Source: Lacibacter sp. H375 (GTDB lineage Bacteria > Bacteroidota > Bacteroidia > Chitinophagales > Chitinophagaceae). Taken from it: DNA of 64,000 bases. The translations under genes were made by a program, and so were the position numbers. Below, piece by piece: positions 37,491 to 44,871 of the stretch. Every line of letters begins with the position of its first letter. Within the stretch, counting starts at the first letter, position 1. The stretch spans positions 2,666,001 through 2,730,000 of the forward strand of contig NZ_JBBKTT010000001.1 in NCBI RefSeq assembly GCF_037892425.1, in the 5' to 3' direction. Under the pieces are notes generated by a model. That model was not told the origin of the DNA. It made no database searches and saw only the letters and a program-made list of their open reading frames with translations.

Positions 37491-38410
37491 TCAACATTGA
37501 TCATCTCATCAATAATATACAATGGTCGCCGTTTACTTTCTCTGAACAGACTGGCAATATATTCGCCCATCAAACCAATTACTAGTAACTGAATGCCTCC
37601 CATAAACGTTACAACCGTCATTAACGAAGCCCAACCTGGAACTGTTTTGCCCTGGAAATAACTGATGATGGTGACCGTAAGTAATCCAAATGAAATAAGG
37701 GAAACAATGGTACCTATCAATAGTGAAATGCGTAATGGTTTAAAGCTGAATGAGGTCGTTCCTCTCAACGCCAATTTCATCATGGCAGCAAAACCATATT
37801 TACTTGCTCCATGTAAACGAGAAGGTGCATCAAAAGGGATCGTCACTTTTTTAAAGCCCACCCAACTGAAAATGCCTCTCAGGAATAAGTCTCTTTCTTC
37901 AAACTTCCGGATGGCAATCAAAACTTTTCTGTTAAACCCTCGGAAGTCTGAGACATTTTCTTCAATCGGTATGTCTGATAAAAAATTAATAAAACGATAA
38001 AATAAACGTGTGAATACTCTCTTAAAAAAACCGAGGTCTTCGGTTTTCATCCTTTTAGTAAGAACAATATCATATCCTTTTTTTAACTGTTCAAGAATAA
38101 CGGGCAGGCATGAGGGTGGATGTTGTAAATCGCCATCCATTGTAACGATGTAATCACCATTTGCATAATCCATTCCAGCCATCAATGCATGTTGATGACC
38201 AAAATTCCGTGAAAACGAGATGCATTTTACCCGGTCGTCTCGTAATGCTAATAGCTGTATCTCTGTAAAAGTTGTATCAGAGCTTCCGTCATCAATGAAC
38301 AGCAGTTCAAAATTTTCTGGTACATATTTTTTTACTTCATAGAACAGCGGAAGAATGTTTTCAGCTTCGTTCAGTACAGGTATAAGAATGGAGACTTGCT
38401 GCATTCGCAA
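37487..38410 (-). CDS. GT2 glycosyltransferase, polyprenyl-phosphate type (GtrB/ArnC-like)
   Basis: 307 residues. GT-A fold with SILIPVLNEAENI at the N-terminus, LLFIDDGSSD (nucleotide binding), the metal-binding TMDGDLQHPP, and two C-terminal transmembrane helices (about 230-290), the arrangement of undecaprenyl-phosphate glucosyl or aminosugar transferases and DPM1 relatives. Likely makes Und-P-sugar at the inner membrane, the donor that GT-C enzymes such as the neighbouring YfhO-like protein use. The sugar is unknown. Confidence 0.88.
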   Translation of the reverse strand: MRMQQVSILIPVLNEAENILPLFYEVKKYVPENFELLFIDDGSSDTTFTEIQLLALRDDRVKCISFSRNFGHQHALMAGMDYANGDYIVTMDGDLQHPPSCLPVILEQLKKGYDIVLTKRMKTEDLGFFKRVFTRLFYRFINFLSDIPIEENVSDFRGFNRKVLIAIRKFEERDLFLRGIFSWVGFKKVTIPFDAPSRLHGASKYGFAAMMKLALRGTTSFSFKPLRISLLIGTIVSLISFGLLTVTIISYFQGKTVPGWASLMTVVTFMGGIQLLVIGLMGEYIASLFRESKRRPLYIIDEMINVD

Positions 38411-38424
38411 AAAGTAGTTTTGGT

Positions 38425-38532
38425 TTAAGTGTGGTTAAGAGCAATATGTTTGCCCTCTTTTGGTTTCACAATAATAACACAAGTAAAGGCATCATTGGGG
38501 TTTTCGTATAATTGTTTTTTTGCATTGGTCAT
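38425..38532 (-). CDS. Candidate 35-residue small ORF after ribE
   Basis: ATG at 38532-38530 lies one base after the ribE stop codon and the frame ends at 38425, before the GT2 gene. The product (starting MTNAKKQLYENPNDA) is mixed charged/hydrophobic with no signal or membrane helix; I recognise no family. Close spacing to ribE allows coupled translation, but at this length it may be chance. Confidence 0.3.
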   Translation of the reverse strand: MTNAKKQLYENPNDAFTCVIIVKPKEGKHIALNHT

Positions 38533-38533
38533 T

Positions 38534-39130
38534 TTAGCTCTTTGCATGAAGCTGGGCGTTTCGCAAAACATATTTACCAATAATGTCAAATTCGAGGTTA
38601 ACAGTTGTGCCTTCTTCTACAGCCTGCATGTTGGTGTGTTCATATGTGTAGGGAATAATAGCCACACTAAAACGATCGTTGCCAACATCAAACACAGTGA
38701 GGCTGATGCCATTTACAGCTACAGAACCCTTTTCAACAAGTAATCCTGCAAATTGTGTAGGGAATTGAAAGGTATACTCCCAACTGCCATCAAGTTCATT
38801 TAACCGTGTACAGGTTCCAGTGGAATCAACATGGCCCTGTACCATGTGTCCATCCAGCCGGGCATTCATCAACAGGCAGCGTTCAATATTGATGCGATGA
38901 TCATTTTGCCAGCTTCCCAGATTGGTCTTCTCCAGCGTTTCAGCAATTGCTGTAACTCTATGGGCCCCGTCTTTTACCTCTTCTACGGTAAGGCAAACTC
39001 CATTATGGGCAACACTTTGATCAATCTTTAGTTCTTTTGAAACCGGCGAACTTATCCAAAAGGTTTTATTGGTTCCATTTGTTTCAATGCTGGTAATTGT
39101 ACCAGTTGTTTCAATAATTCCTGTAAACAT
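38534..39130 (-). CDS. ribE: Riboflavin synthase alpha subunit
   Basis: 198 residues, standard length. Two tandem lumazine-binding barrels: the first opens with the diagnostic MFTGIIETTG and has NGVCLTVEEV; the second has VQGHVDSTGTC and VNGISLTVFDV. Converts two 6,7-dimethyl-8-ribityllumazine molecules to riboflavin. No other riboflavin gene is nearby, and I see no FMN riboswitch in the short upstream region. Confidence 0.95.
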   Translation of the reverse strand: MFTGIIETTGTITSIETNGTNKTFWISSPVSKELKIDQSVAHNGVCLTVEEVKDGAHRVTAIAETLEKTNLGSWQNDHRINIERCLLMNARLDGHMVQGHVDSTGTCTRLNELDGSWEYTFQFPTQFAGLLVEKGSVAVNGISLTVFDVGNDRFSVAIIPYTYEHTNMQAVEEGTTVNLEFDIIGKYVLRNAQLHAKS

Positions 39131-39251
39131 GGCTGCAAATTAGATGGTTTTTTGTCTTTTGCAAGATTCAAAGACGTGATTGAGACCTCGAAAACCCTCA
39201 TTAATGCAATAATTTGGGGTTGAAGGAAATCTAAAAGAAAAATTAAATTGA

Positions 39252-39285
39252 ATTGCGTGAATAAATGAGGATTCCCTTATCTTTG
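39252..39285 (+). promoter_or_regulatory. Promoter of rpsU
   Basis: TATCTTTG (39278-39285) matches TAnnTTTG; ATTG at 39252-39255, 22 bases upstream, is a weak -33 candidate. Transcription would give a leader of about 30 bases carrying the strong Shine-Dalgarno site. Confidence 0.6.
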
Positions 39286-39301
39286 CGCCTCAAAATTCCT
39301 T

Positions 39302-39310
39302 AAAGGAGGT
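39302..39310 (+). promoter_or_regulatory. Strong Shine-Dalgarno sequence of rpsU
   Basis: AAAGGAGGT is a full anti-16S match, with nine bases between GGAGG and the ATG. Other highly expressed genes here (tuf, rplK, rplL, rpoB) have no such site. In Bacteroidota the ribosome hides the anti-Shine-Dalgarno with bS21 and partner proteins, and an SD on rpsU is known as a self-control device. Confidence 0.85.
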
Positions 39311-39318
39311 ATCAAATT

Positions 39319-39516
39319 ATGCTGATTATCGATTCAAAAGATTGCGAAAATATTGACAAGGCACTGAAAAAGTACAAGAAGAAGTTCGAAAAGAGCAAAG
39401 TATTACTTCAGTTGCGTGAGCGCCAGTCTTACACAAAACCATCTGTTCGTCGTAGAGGTGATGTGTTGAAAGCAATCTATAAGCAACAGATCGCAAGCGG
39501 TAAGATAGAATTGTAA
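39319..39516 (+). CDS. rpsU: 30S ribosomal protein bS21
   Basis: 65 residues, very basic, with the bS21 core KKYKKKFEKSKVL and the C-terminal RRRGDVLKAIYKQ. In Bacteroidota bS21 helps sequester the 3' end of 16S rRNA. Its own message has a perfect Shine-Dalgarno, so free ribosomes lacking bS21 would translate it best (known of the group; inferred here). The strong hairpin downstream separates it from xerC. Confidence 0.95.
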   Translation: MLIIDSKDCENIDKALKKYKKKFEKSKVLLQLRERQSYTKPSVRRRGDVLKAIYKQQIASGKIEL

Positions 39517-39539
39517 GATTCTCTTTTGCAAGAATATAG

Positions 39540-39577
39540 CGAATAGCCGTAAGGTTTCATAACTTTACGGCTATTCG
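39540..39577 (+). terminator. 17-bp hairpin between rpsU and xerC
   Basis: CGAATAGCCGTAAGGTT (39540-39556) pairs with AACTTTACGGCTATTCG (39561-39577) with a single G:T wobble and a four-base loop. It lacks a clean T run and ends five bases before the xerC ATG, so it may act as terminator, attenuator or 3'-end protector and would also cover the xerC ribosome site. Confidence 0.7.
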
Positions 39578-39582
39578 TATTT

Positions 39583-40488
39583 ATGCCTGTCAACGATCAT
39601 CCACATATCCTTTCTTTCCTGGAGTATCTCAAATTCGAGAAACGTTATTCGCCTCATACCATCCGTTCTTATCAGGATGATCTTACCTTTTTCTTCGATT
39701 TTCTTTCGTCGACATTTGGTGAAGTTCAATTACAAGAAATCAAATCTACATTTATACGCAGCTGGCTTGCCAAACAAAAAGAGGAGGGGGCGTCTTCAAA
39801 AACGCTCAACAGACGTATTTCTTCATTGCGTTCCTTTTTCAAATATCAATTAAGACAAGAGCAAATAGTTGTTTCTCCAATGACAACAATCGTAACTCCT
39901 AAACAAAGCAAGCGCTTGCCGGTTTTTGTAGAGCAGAAGGATACGGAAGTGTTATTTCAACATGTAGAGTTTCCGGATAATTGGGAAGGACTAATGAACA
40001 GAATGATCATGGAGCTGCTTTATTGTTCAGGTATGAGGTTGAGCGAACTTATTTCTTTGAAGCACACTCAGGTTGATACTGCAAAAGGTCAGCTGAAAAT
40101 ATTGGGGAAAGGGAATAAAGAGCGAATTGTTCCTTTATCAGTTGAGATGAAAATGAACTTAAACGACTATCTCAAACAGAAGAAAGAGCAATTCACGGGC
40201 GAGATTGTGTTTGAGTATTTGCTGGTAAATGAAAAGGGGAAAAAACTTTATCCAAAATATGTGCAGGCAGTTGTTAAAAGATACCTGTCGCTTATTACCA
40301 CTATTGAGAAAAAGAGCCCTCACGTGCTAAGGCACACATTTGCCACCCATTTAATGAACAATGGTGCAGAACTGAATGCAGTAAAGGAATTGCTGGGACA
40401 TAGCAGCTTAGCGGCAACACAGATATACACGCATAACACCATTGAAAAGCTTAAGGATATTCATAAAAAAGCTCATCCGAAAGCTTAG
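39583..40488 (+). CDS. Tyrosine recombinase XerC/XerD
   Basis: 301 residues. N-terminal SAM-like DNA-binding domain (about 8-95) and C-terminal catalytic domain with Arg152 (SGMRLSEL), Lys175/177 region (LGKGNKER), His247-x-x-Arg250 (HVLRHTFATH), His273 (LLGHSS) and nucleophile Tyr282 (IYTH). Length and motifs fit the chromosome-dimer resolvases rather than a mobile-element integrase, and no attachment site or element is nearby. XerC and XerD cannot be told apart here. Confidence 0.92.
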   Translation: MPVNDHPHILSFLEYLKFEKRYSPHTIRSYQDDLTFFFDFLSSTFGEVQLQEIKSTFIRSWLAKQKEEGASSKTLNRRISSLRSFFKYQLRQEQIVVSPMTTIVTPKQSKRLPVFVEQKDTEVLFQHVEFPDNWEGLMNRMIMELLYCSGMRLSELISLKHTQVDTAKGQLKILGKGNKERIVPLSVEMKMNLNDYLKQKKEQFTGEIVFEYLLVNEKGKKLYPKYVQAVVKRYLSLITTIEKKSPHVLRHTFATHLMNNGAELNAVKELLGHSSLAATQIYTHNTIEKLKDIHKKAHPKA

Positions 40489-40689
40489 TTTAGTGCCTAC
40501 ATCAGTTGATACATATACTACTACAATTTGGTCAGGAATCAGTGTTAAAAAATCCCCTTATTTACACAAGAAATATTTTGATAAGTCGGCCTCCTGATGT
40601 AACTTGTTAGCACTGGAAATACCTGTACCCAAAATCAGAAAAACCAGTTCTTTCACATTTATTATTCACTAGCTAAAATTTGGAATGCT

Positions 40690-40992
40690 ATGACCGTTAA
40701 GATCCAAACCGTACGTTTTGACGCAGATGCGAAATTAATTGAGTACGTAAAACAGAGAGTAGAGAAACTTTACAACTTTCACGACAGGATCACGAAGGTT
40801 GACGTGTTTTTAAAACTCGACAATGTGGTACACAACATTAAAGACAAAGTAGCCGAGATTAAAGTACACGTACCAAGGCAGCACTTATTCGTAAAACAAA
40901 CATCCAAATCATTTGAGCAGAGTTTTGATGAAGCATTAGATTCACTCATCACCCAACTAAAACGAAAAAAAGAAAAGCAATACGACTTGTAA
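40690..40992 (+). CDS. hpf: Ribosome hibernation-promoting factor, short form
   Basis: 100 residues, the size of short HPF/YfiA. Beta-alpha-beta-beta-beta-alpha pattern with FDADAKLIEYVKQRVEKL, VFLKLDN and the basic C-terminal helix TQLKRKKEKQYD. Binds the 30S decoding region and inactivates ribosomes in slow growth. A TAAAATTTG sequence about 20 bases before the ATG is a loose -7 candidate. It ends at a strong terminator. Confidence 0.92.
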   Translation: MTVKIQTVRFDADAKLIEYVKQRVEKLYNFHDRITKVDVFLKLDNVVHNIKDKVAEIKVHVPRQHLFVKQTSKSFEQSFDEALDSLITQLKRKKEKQYDL

Positions 40993-41003
40993 ACACACTT
41001 TAA

Positions 41004-41032
41004 ATCCCCCGAAATATCGGGGGATTTTTTTT
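41004..41032 (+). terminator. Terminator after hpf
   Basis: Stem atcccccga (41004-41012) with tcgggggat (41017-41025), four-base loop, followed by a run of T to 41033. Confidence 0.92.
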
Positions 41033-41101
41033 TGCCCATGACTGATTGATATTTTCTTTAGAAAAATTTTTACAAAAATTTTTCGATTTCGTGTTTTCCG
41101 T

Positions 41102-41109
41102 TACCTTTG
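41102..41109 (+). promoter_or_regulatory. -7 box of the tRNA-tuf operon
   Basis: TACCTTTG followed by CC fits the Bacteroidota -7 element; a TTTTTCG at 41079-41085 may serve as a weak -33 element. It lies about 130 bases before the first tRNA. Confidence 0.6.
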
Positions 41110-41238
41110 CCTTCCCAAAAAACGGGGTGTATCTCTGTGTACATCAAAAAGTTCTTTACAGTATTGACTTTTAGCTAATAACGCAGTATTTGCTTTTTGC
41201 AAATCTGATGGGTTCATTTTTAGTGAAAGTGTATAATT

Positions 41239-41311
41239 GCCACTTTAGCTCAGTTGGTAGAGCAGCTGATTTGTAATCAGCAGGTCGTTGGTTCGAGTCC
41301 GACAAGTGGCT
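41239..41311 (+). tRNA. tRNA-Thr (anticodon TGT)
   Basis: Acceptor GCCACTT (41239-41245) pairs with AAGTGGC (41304-41310). Anticodon loop tTTGTAA gives TGT; T arm GGTTCGAGTCC. 73 bases, CCA not encoded. Confidence 0.95.
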
Positions 41312-41322
41312 CTTGGTTTTTA

Positions 41323-41405
41323 GGGCAGGTTCCAGAGCGGCCAAATGGGGCGGACTGTAAATCCGCTGTCTTTCGACTTCAGAGGTTCGAATCCTCTCCT
41401 GCCCA
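41323..41405 (+). tRNA. tRNA-Tyr (anticodon GTA)
   Basis: Acceptor GGGCAGG (41323-41329) pairs with CCTGCCC (41398-41404). Anticodon GTA in the loop CTGTAAA; long variable arm as expected for bacterial tRNA-Tyr; 83 bases. Confidence 0.95.
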
Positions 41406-41484
41406 CAAGACAAGTCGAAAATGTGCTGATTTGAAATATTGATAATTGGCCATAGATAGTTCTTTTGCATCTGAAGCTTTGAGA

Positions 41485-41508
41485 GAAATGATTCAAAAAT
41501 CATTTCTT
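41485..41508 (+). other. Hairpin in the tRNA-Tyr/tRNA-Gly spacer
   Basis: AGAAATGATT (41485-41494) pairs perfectly with AATCATTTCT (41499-41508), four-base loop. It sits in the unusually long 124-base spacer of the tRNA operon; a processing site or partial terminator is possible. The T run after it is weak. Confidence 0.5.
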
Positions 41509-41529
41509 CTTAAATTTTCAAATTGCTTT

Positions 41530-41602
41530 GCGGGAGTAGCTCATTTGGTAGAGCGATAGCCTTCCAAGCTATAGGTGGCGAGTTCGAGCCTCGTCTCCCG
41601 CT
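41530..41602 (+). tRNA. tRNA-Gly (anticodon TCC)
   Basis: Acceptor GCGGGAG (41530-41536) pairs with CTCCCGC (41595-41601). Anticodon TCC in loop CTTCCAA; T arm AGTTCGAGCCT. 73 bases. Confidence 0.95.
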
Positions 41603-41659
41603 CAGAGAGAAAAGTTCTTTTACCGGTTGATGTGAGAAAATCTCATTGATACTCTGCCA

Positions 41660-41731
<72 letters not shown>

Positions 41732-41791
41732 CAGATTGTTTAAACACGGCTTTAAACAGGTGAGTAAAGAAAAAACGATGAAGTGTGCGAC

Positions 41792-41820
41792 GCAACAACA
41801 GCTCAGCAGAGTTTTGTTGC
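41792..41820 (+). other. Hairpin in the tuf leader
   Basis: GCAACAA (41792-41798) pairs with TTGTTGC (41814-41820), with an inner CTC/GAG stem. It lies 55 bases before the tuf ATG and may be a processing site between the tRNAs and the tuf message. Confidence 0.45.
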
Positions 41821-41874
41821 CGATAACATAAAAGAGTTTAACAGTTTTTGTAAACACAATTAAAACAAAATAAG

Positions 41875-43062
41875 ATGTCTAAAGAGACCTTTAAGCGGGA
41901 AAAACCCCACGTAAACGTTGGAACTATTGGTCACGTTGATCATGGTAAAACAACTTTGACTGCAGCCATTACAGACATCCTTTCTAAGAAAGGTCTGGCG
42001 CAGGCAAAAAAATATGATGAAATTGATGGTGCACCTGAAGAGAAAGAGCGTGGTATCACTATCAATACTGCACACGTAGAATATCAAACAGCTAACCGTC
42101 ACTACGCACACGTAGATTGTCCGGGTCACGCTGACTACGTAAAAAACATGATCACTGGTGCTGCTCAAATGGATGGTGCTATCCTGGTAGTAGCTGCAAC
42201 AGATGGTCCTATGCCACAAACAAAAGAACACATCCTTTTGGCACGCCAGGTAGGTGTACCTAAGATCGTTGTGTTTATGAATAAAGTTGACTTGGTTGAA
42301 GATGCTGAGTTATTGGAACTGGTTGAAATGGAAATTCGTGAACTGTTGAGCTCTTATGGCTTTGATGGTGACAACACTCCAATCATCCAAGGTTCTGCTA
42401 CCGGCGCTTTGGCTGGTGAACCACAATGGGTTGCTAAGGTTGAAGAATTGATGGAAGCAGTAGATACTTTCATTCCTCTTCCTCCACGCCCGGTTGATAT
42501 GCCATTCCTGATGAGTGTTGAGGATGTATTCTCAATCACTGGTCGTGGTACTGTAGCAACTGGTCGTATTGAGCGTGGTATCGTTAAAGTAGGTGAAGCT
42601 GTTGAGATTGTAGGTTTGATGGAAGCTCCAATGAGCTCTACTGTAACTGGTGTTGAAATGTTCAAAAAACTTCTTGATCAAGGTCAGGCTGGTGATAACG
42701 CAGGTTTACTCCTCCGTGGTATTGAGAAAAAAGATATCCGTCGTGGAATGGTTATCTGTGCTCCAAAATCAATCACTCCTCACACTGAGTTCAAAGGTGA
42801 AGTTTACGTATTGAGCAAAGAAGAAGGTGGACGTCACACTCCGTTCTTCCAAAAATACCGTCCTCAGTTCTACTTCCGTACAACTGACGTAACTGGTGAA
42901 GTTGAATTACCTGCAGGAACTGAAATGGTTATGCCTGGTGATAACACTAACCTTACTGTAAAACTTATCCAGCCAATTGCGATGGAGAAAGGTTTGAAAT
43001 TTGCGATTCGTGAAGGCGGTCGTACAGTAGGTGCCGGTCAGGTAACTGAAATTTTAAAATAA
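41875..43062 (+). CDS. tuf: Elongation factor Tu
   Basis: 395 residues. GTPase that brings aminoacyl-tRNA to the ribosome. G1 GHVDHGKT (19-26), switch region [13 protein letters not shown]3 DCPGHADY, G4 NKVD, G5 SATGAL, then two beta-barrel domains ending in [13 protein letters not shown]. Codon use is that of a highly expressed gene. It follows tRNA-Thr(GGT) as in the ancient thr-tyr-gly-thr-tuf arrangement. No Shine-Dalgarno sequence precedes the ATG. Confidence 0.98.
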   Translation: MSKETFKREKPHVNVGTIGHVDHGKTTLTAAITDILSKKGLAQAKKYDEIDGAPEEKERGITINTAHVEYQTANRHYAHVDCPGHADYVKNMITGAAQMDGAILVVAATDGPMPQTKEHILLARQVGVPKIVVFMNKVDLVEDAELLELVEMEIRELLSSYGFDGDNTPIIQGSATGALAGEPQWVAKVEELMEAVDTFIPLPPRPVDMPFLMSVEDVFSITGRGTVATGRIERGIVKVGEAVEIVGLMEAPMSSTVTGVEMFKKLLDQGQAGDNAGLLLRGIEKKDIRRGMVICAPKSITPHTEFKGEVYVLSKEEGGRHTPFFQKYRPQFYFRTTDVTGEVELPAGTEMVMPGDNTNLTVKLIQPIAMEKGLKFAIREGGRTVGAGQVTEILK

Positions 43063-43116
43063 GCTAAGGCAAGGCTTTTAGCTTACGCAAATGTTTTACA
43101 TTTGCAATACATAAAA

Positions 43117-43155
43117 CTAAAAGCTGTCCACCATTTGGCGGATAGCTTTTAGCTT
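43117..43155 (+). terminator. Hairpin between tuf and tRNA-Trp
   Basis: CTAAAAGCTGTCCACCA (43117-43133) pairs with TGGCGGATAGCTTTTAG (43136-43152), with one G:T and one A:C; followed by CTTTCT. Probably a partial terminator or processing stem, since the essential secE-nusG genes lie downstream. Confidence 0.65.
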
Positions 43156-43158
43156 TCT

Positions 43159-43229
43159 ACGGGCATGGTGCAACGGTAGCATACGGGTCTCCAAAACCTT
43201 TGATCTGGGTTCGAATCCTAGTGCCCGTG
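43159..43229 (+). tRNA. tRNA-Trp (anticodon CCA)
   Basis: Acceptor ACGGGCA (43159-43165) pairs with TGCCCGT (43222-43228). Anticodon CCA in loop CTCCAAA; T arm GGTTCGAATCC. 71 bases; immediately upstream of secE as in many bacteria. Confidence 0.93.
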
Positions 43230-43262
43230 CTGATTAATCTGAAATTAAATCAGAACGAAACA

Positions 43263-43460
43263 ATGAACAAAGTATCCGCTTATTTCAGAGACTCTTACAG
43301 AGAACTCCTCGAAAAAGTAACCTGGCCAACCTGGCAACAGCTGCAGCAATCAACTATGATTGTGCTGATTGCCACAATCATCATTACTGCTATTGTGTGG
43401 CTAATGGATTTTGGAATTGCCAGCGGTCTTCAAGCCTTTTATTCATTCTTCAAAAAGTAA
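43263..43460 (+). CDS. secE: Preprotein translocase subunit SecE
   Basis: 65 residues from the ATG at 43263 (MNKVSAYFRDS); longer frames run back into tRNA-Trp and are rejected. Single-helix short SecE: amphipathic segment SYRELLEKVTWPTWQQL, then one transmembrane helix (about 32-52). Clamp of the SecYEG channel. nusG starts three bases after the stop. Confidence 0.94.
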   Translation: MNKVSAYFRDSYRELLEKVTWPTWQQLQQSTMIVLIATIIITAIVWLMDFGIASGLQAFYSFFKK

Positions 43461-43463
43461 CAT

Positions 43464-44030
43464 ATGTCTGAAACTGCCAATGTGGAAACCAGTAAGTGGT
43501 ATGTGCTTCGTGTCGTGAGCGGCAAAGAGAAGAAAGTGAAGGAATATCTTGATAAAGAAATTTCACGCAACGGTTGGGATAATATCGTTAAACAGGTATT
43601 TCTTCCTGTTGAAAAAGTTTACAAAGTAGCCAATGGTAAGAAGGTAGTACGTGAACGTAACTTCTATCCTGGATACGTAATGATTGAAGTTGAAAACGGA
43701 AAGATGGGTGATGATATTCGTGAAACAATTGCAAACACCAGCAACGTTATTCACTTCCTTGGTAAAGAAAATCCTATTGCTTTACGTAAGGCTGAAGTAA
43801 ATAAAATGCTTGGTAAGGTCGACGAAATGGCTGATGCAAGCGGTATGACCATGAGTGAGCCGTTTATTGTTGGCGAGACCATCAAGATCATTGATGGACC
43901 TTTCAACGATTTTAATGGTGTAATTGAAGAAGTAAATGATGAGAAGAAGAAACTGAAAGTTGCCGTAAAAGTATTCGGTCGTGCTACCCCGGTTGAATTG
44001 AATTACATGCAGGTTGAAAAGCTTTCATAA
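43464..44030 (+). CDS. nusG: Transcription termination/antitermination factor NusG
   Basis: 188 residues: NGN domain (about 10-120; KWYVLRVVSGKEKKVKEYL, FYPGYVMIEV) that binds RNA polymerase, and a C-terminal KOW domain (about 130-185; GETIKIIDGPFNDFNG). A terminator hairpin follows 20 bases after the stop, so the operon is broken here and does not run on into rplK. Confidence 0.96.
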   Translation: MSETANVETSKWYVLRVVSGKEKKVKEYLDKEISRNGWDNIVKQVFLPVEKVYKVANGKKVVRERNFYPGYVMIEVENGKMGDDIRETIANTSNVIHFLGKENPIALRKAEVNKMLGKVDEMADASGMTMSEPFIVGETIKIIDGPFNDFNGVIEEVNDEKKKLKVAVKVFGRATPVELNYMQVEKLS

Positions 44031-44049
44031 GCTGACTAAAGGATAAAAG

Positions 44050-44085
44050 AAAGTCCCCATCTCAAATGAGTGGGGACTTTTTATT
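44050..44085. terminator. Terminator between nusG and the histone-like gene
   Basis: agtcccca (44052-44059) pairs with tggggact (44071-44078), with an inner ctca/tgag stem; T-rich sequence TTTTTATTTT follows. The A-rich left side may let it also serve the convergent histone-like gene. Confidence 0.82.
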
Positions 44086-44101
44086 TTCAGATAACATCAG
44101 C

Positions 44102-44557
44102 TTATGATTGTGCTTCATCAGTTGTTGAAACTTCAACTACTGGAGCTTCAGCTAAAGGAAGTTCGGCCTGAACGGGAGCTGGTGCCGGAGCTTCAACAGG
44201 AGCAGGAGCTGGTGCAGCTTTTGGCTTTGGAGTTGCTTTTTTCTTTGGAGCAGCTTTTTTCGGGGCAGCTTTTTTAGGAGCCGGCTTTTTTGCCGCTGGT
44301 TTTTTAGCAGCAACTTTTTTCTTGGCTGGAGCTTTTTTAGCAACCTTTTTCTTAGCAGCTTTTTTCACCACTTTCTTGATGGCTTTTTTCGCAGCTTTTT
44401 TAACGGCTTTCTTAGCAGCCTTCTTTTTAGGGGCAGCTTTCTTCGCCTTTTTAGCTACTTTTTTCTTAGGAGCAGCTTTCTTCGCTACTTTCTTCTTTGC
44501 CACCTTTTTTACTGGTTTCTTGGCAGCCTTGGCAGCTTTCTTTTTTGCTTTTGCCAT
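44102..44557 (-). CDS. Lys/Ala-rich histone H1-like DNA-binding protein
   Basis: 151 residues of extreme composition. Residues 1-110 are repeats of the type AKKA, PKKKVAKK and KKAAPKK; residues 111-151 form a Pro/Ala-rich, then acidic tail (APAPVEAP, VEVSTTDEAQS). Bacterial H1-like proteins (Hc1/Hc2, AlgP-like C-termini) bind and compact DNA or RNA through such tails. It is convergent with nusG and divergent from rplK, an unusual spot between two genes that are adjacent in most bacteria. The opposite strand also reads open as a Phe/Ala-rich frame, but that is a shadow of the repeat. Confidence 0.82.
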   Translation of the reverse strand: MAKAKKKAAKAAKKPVKKVAKKKVAKKAAPKKKVAKKAKKAAPKKKAAKKAVKKAAKKAIKKVVKKAAKKKVAKKAPAKKKVAAKKPAAKKPAPKKAAPKKAAPKKKATPKPKAAPAPAPVEAPAPAPVQAELPLAEAPVVEVSTTDEAQS

Positions 44558-44871
44558 GTGATTGATTTTTAAAGTTGTTTTTGGAGTTTTTTAGAATTGA
44601 GTTGAAAAATTAAATCAAATTATGCAGTCAATAAAAAATAAATCTCTTTTTTTTAAATGATTACTGTAAGCGAACATTGAATGATGATGAAAATAATACT
44701 GAAACAATCGTTTTTGATTGGCATTTCGGAAGGCAAAATACTTGCTGAAAACCTTTGCCGGTAAGGAAATGAGCCTTACCTTTGCAATCCCAAAAAGTTC
44801 TTTAGAAGAATTTATTTGTTTGGGAGTTGTTCACAAAAGTGAATGACGCTATCACCAAAAAAACTTTTACA
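44558..44871. other. Intergenic region between the histone-like gene and rplK
   Basis: 314 bases without a gene. The left, AT-rich half should hold the promoter of the minus-strand histone-like gene; an ATAATTTG at 44623-44616 (minus strand) is a weak -7 candidate. The right part holds the strong rplK promoter and a leader of about 80 bases. Confidence 0.5.
44754..44784 (+). promoter_or_regulatory. Promoter of the rplKAJL operon
   Basis: TTTG (44754-44757), exactly 19 bases, TACCTTTG (44777-44784), then CAATCCC: a textbook Bacteroidota sigma-ABfr promoter. Confidence 0.85.

Noticed and set aside
38429-38743. Plus-strand 104-residue frame opposite the end of ribE
   Set aside because: No domain or signal; ribE is intact on the other strand.
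39583-40488. Mobile-element integrase
   Set aside because: The tyrosine recombinase has XerC/D length and layout; no attachment repeats, tRNA target duplication or element genes surround it.
41171-41503. Open frames across the tRNA-Thr/tRNA-Tyr genes on both strands
   Set aside because: They run through two intact tRNA genes and have no protein-like features.
43200-43262. Longer secE start
   Set aside because: It would begin inside tRNA-Trp; the ATG at 43263 gives the standard 65-residue SecE.
44322-44561. Plus-strand Phe/Ala-rich open frame that looks like a membrane protein
   Set aside because: It is the exact antisense of the Lys/Ala-rich repeat (AAA/AAG codons read back as TTT/CTT). 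The minus-strand frame has the sensible start, stop and terminator.
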